From JANOAR01 sp031411235 (GTDB taxonomy: Bacteria; Verrucomicrobiota; Verrucomicrobiia; Verrucomicrobiales; Verrucomicrobiaceae), in the NCBI GenBank assembly GCA_031411235.1, contig JANOAR010000090.1:1-14480 (forward strand): a DNA stretch of 14,480 bases. Reading direction: 5' to 3'. Shown in pieces: positions 13,299 to 14,480 of the stretch. Under the pieces are notes generated by a model. It worked only from the letters and a program-made list of their open reading frames with translations. It was not told where the DNA came from and did no database searches. How positions within the stretch are numbered: the first letter of the stretch is position 1; each line of letters starts with the position of its first letter. The translations under genes and the position numbers were made by a program.

Positions 13299-14237
13299 TC
13301 AGGGCTTCTTCTTTCGCTGGGCAAAGAGCCATTCCCAAAGCTCTGCTTTTTCATACGCTGGCCCCCAACTGCCATGGCCCACGCCCGGGAACTCGGTGTA
13401 TTTCGGTTCGGGTGTGACCGCTGCCTTCTGTAAGGCTGCAATCATGTCGCGCGAGCCGCTCACGGGCACCGCTTCATCATTGTCGCCATGAAAAGCCCAG
13501 ATGGCGACGCCAGCCATCTTCGCTGCATCCGCAGGTCTCCAATGGCCGCACACGGGCACGGCGGCAGCGAATTTAGTTGGATGATTGGCAATTAAGCCCC
13601 AGGTGCCGATGCCGCCCATCGACTGGCCAGTAACATAGATACGCGCCGGGTCTGCGTTAAACTCTGCTATGACCGCGTCGAGAGTCTCCAGCAGCTCTGG
13701 CATGACCGTGCGTATGTCTTTGCCAGCGCGAAACTCGCTAGTCACCCAGCGGGTCGATTTGCCATCGCAGGCCGGGGCGATGATGATGCACGGGTGCTTC
13801 GCTTGCAGGGTTGGAGCTGCGAGCACGTTCGCCGCATCGGTGCCACCGCCCGCGCCGTGGAGACAAAGCACCAGCGGCAGCGGCGATTCAGGTTTTACCG
13901 CCGCAACGAAAAGGCTGTAGCGCAGTGTTTGCCCGTTCGTTGCCTTGAATTCACGCACTTGGAATGCCGCGTTCGCAGCTCCAGGGCGTACTTGTTTCGT
14001 TTTGTCTCGCCGTCCCTTGCTGGTCATAACCGCGATTTCCTCGGCATCGAGCACGCTATCACCATTAGCATCCTGGCCGGAAATACGCTGCCAGAACTGG
14101 TCTCCCAACTCTTCGCGCGATAGTTTGCCGTCCTTATTGGCATCTTTGGACAACCGTCGCTCACTGTTGAGGCCTTTGTTCTGTGCCATCGCAGGAAGGC
14201 TGATCGAGCACAGGATGATGAGGGATATCGTTTTCAT
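13299..14237 (-). CDS. Secreted EF-hand / alpha-beta hydrolase esterase (PHB-depolymerase / CE1-like)
   Basis: A 312-residue exported hydrolase. The signal peptide (1-18) ends AMA before QN. Two EF-hand-like calcium loops follow: DANKDGKLSREE (32-43) and DANGDSVLDAEE (56-67). From about 94 on there is an alpha/beta-hydrolase of the poly(3-hydroxybutyrate) depolymerase/esterase type. It shows the oxyanion region LCLHGAGGG (124-132), nucleophile Ser206 in GQSMGG, probable acid Asp254 in FHGDNDEAVP and His288 in GVGHGSW, so the triad looks complete. It likely cleaves esters of polymers or glycans outside the cytoplasm; the substrate is unknown. The frame runs upstream to 14441, but only ATG 14237 gives a clean signal peptide. 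No Shine-Dalgarno sequence is seen, and the start codon lies in a palindrome (14236-14252). EF-hand plus hydrolase fusions are common in Planctomycetes/Verrucomicrobiota. Confidence 0.85.
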   Translation of the reverse strand: MKTISLIILCSISLPAMAQNKGLNSERRLSKDANKDGKLSREELGDQFWQRISGQDANGDSVLDAEEIAVMTSKGRRDKTKQVRPGAANAAFQVREFKATNGQTLRYSLFVAAVKPESPLPLVLCLHGAGGGTDAANVLAAPTLQAKHPCIIIAPACDGKSTRWVTSEFRAGKDIRTVMPELLETLDAVIAEFNADPARIYVTGQSMGGIGTWGLIANHPTKFAAAVPVCGHWRPADAAKMAGVAIWAFHGDNDEAVPVSGSRDMIAALQKAAVTPEPKYTEFPGVGHGSWGPAYEKAELWEWLFAQRKKKP

Positions 14238-14252
14238 ACTGCTGTGCAGTAT
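14236..14252 (-). promoter_or_regulatory. Perfect 17-nt palindrome covering the esterase start codon
   Basis: ATACTGC and GCAGTAT are perfect 7-bp inverted arms with a 3-nt centre. The 3' arm in the mRNA contains the A and U of the esterase AUG, so the RNA hairpin would sequester the start. At the DNA level it could be an operator. A chance origin is possible. Confidence 0.4.
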
Positions 14253-14349
14253 GTCGTACCACGGCCCATGGAATCGAGAACAAAGCGGAACCAGAATGGC
14301 TTTTCTGGAGTCATTTAGTTTGAATTTGAGGCCGTGAGCGCAGAAAACG

Positions 14350-14480
14350 ATGAAAAAGAATAAAAGAGCGATTGACCAAGTAGAGGAGTGTGGCAGAATG
14401 GACGCCCGCCAACCGAAAACGTTGGCACCGCAGCGAGTCAAACGAGCGAGAAACCTAGTGTTTTTGGTGCGAGAGATGAG
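14350..14480 (+). CDS. Start of a divergent gene, truncated by the window end
   Basis: An open frame of 43 codons from ATG 14350 runs off the window without a stop; an in-frame TGA lies just upstream (14335-14337). A second in-frame ATG at 14398 is preceded by GAGGAG with 9-nt spacing, a better Shine-Dalgarno motif than almost any other in the window, so 14398 may be the true start. The peptide is basic (KKNKRAID..., then RVKRARNLVFLV in the second part). No family is recognised. Orientation is divergent from the esterase gene, with 112 nt between the two starts (160 nt if 14398 is used). The overlapping - strand extension of the esterase frame is not believed. Confidence 0.4.
   Translation, partial: MKKNKRAIDQVEECGRMDARQPKTLAPQRVKRARNLVFLVREM

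Noticed and set aside
14238..14441. Upstream extension of the esterase by 68 codons
   Set aside because: It would bury a clean signal peptide inside the protein and overlaps the better-supported start of the divergent + gene.
1..14480. CRISPR array, phage, insertion sequence or anti-phage system
   Set aside because: No regularly spaced repeats, transposase, integrase or defence-type domains are seen. The content is core metabolism, regulation and envelope genes apart from the lipid operon.

Overview
The window reads as a stretch of chromosome from a member of the Verrucomicrobiota, most likely near Verrucomicrobiaceae/Prosthecobacter. This is an inference from family content and gene style: a verrucomicrobial-type LexA, a lipoprotein with a GVARI-type motif familiar from this phylum, secreted TPR proteins, an EF-hand/esterase fusion, and starts that mostly lack Shine-Dalgarno motifs. 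No sequence search was possible. The window is densely coding. I see no phage genes, transposase, CRISPR array or recognisable defence module.

Left part (223-5299, + strand): a tight six-gene operon for membrane-lipid or fatty-acid modification. The order is DUF1365 protein, cyclopropane-fatty-acid-synthase (CFA) family methyltransferase, small DUF1475 membrane protein, DUF1295 membrane protein (steroid 5-alpha-reductase-like fold), a second and divergent CFA/coclaurine-N-methyltransferase-like enzyme, and a secreted TPR protein resembling eukaryotic regulator-of-microtubule-dynamics (RMDN) proteins. All five junctions are ATGA overlaps of 4 nt, so the six proteins are probably translationally coupled. 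The product of the pathway is not evident from sequence. It could be a cyclopropane, methylated-branched or otherwise modified acyl chain.

Middle part (5300-7650): a convergent intergenic gap holds a REPIN-like pair of inverted 29-nt repeats. Then, on the - strand, come sucC (succinyl-CoA ligase beta subunit, no sucD beside it, with its own strong-looking promoter) and lexA (SOS repressor with intact cleavage site and Ser/Lys dyad). A second, imperfect repeat structure lies between these two genes.

Right part (7650-12785): a secreted TPR protein and bioF (6 nt apart) on +; a coiled-coil lipoprotein on - whose end overlaps bioF tail-to-tail by 50 nt; then mrp (P-loop Fe-S carrier, lacking the usual second Cys of the CX2C motif) and eboE (metabolite-traffic TIM barrel) on +, 24 nt apart and probably co-transcribed.

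End (12786-14480): intergenic sequence around a - strand tRNA-Arg(CCU) with encoded CCA, then a secreted EF-hand/alpha-beta-hydrolase esterase on - with a perfect palindrome over its start codon, and the beginning of a divergent gene that runs off the window.

The most notable points are the fully overlapping lipid operon with two unlike CFA-type enzymes and an RMDN-like partner, the REPIN-like element, the solitary eboE, and window-wide use of pyrimidine- or A/C-rich, non-Shine-Dalgarno leaders.
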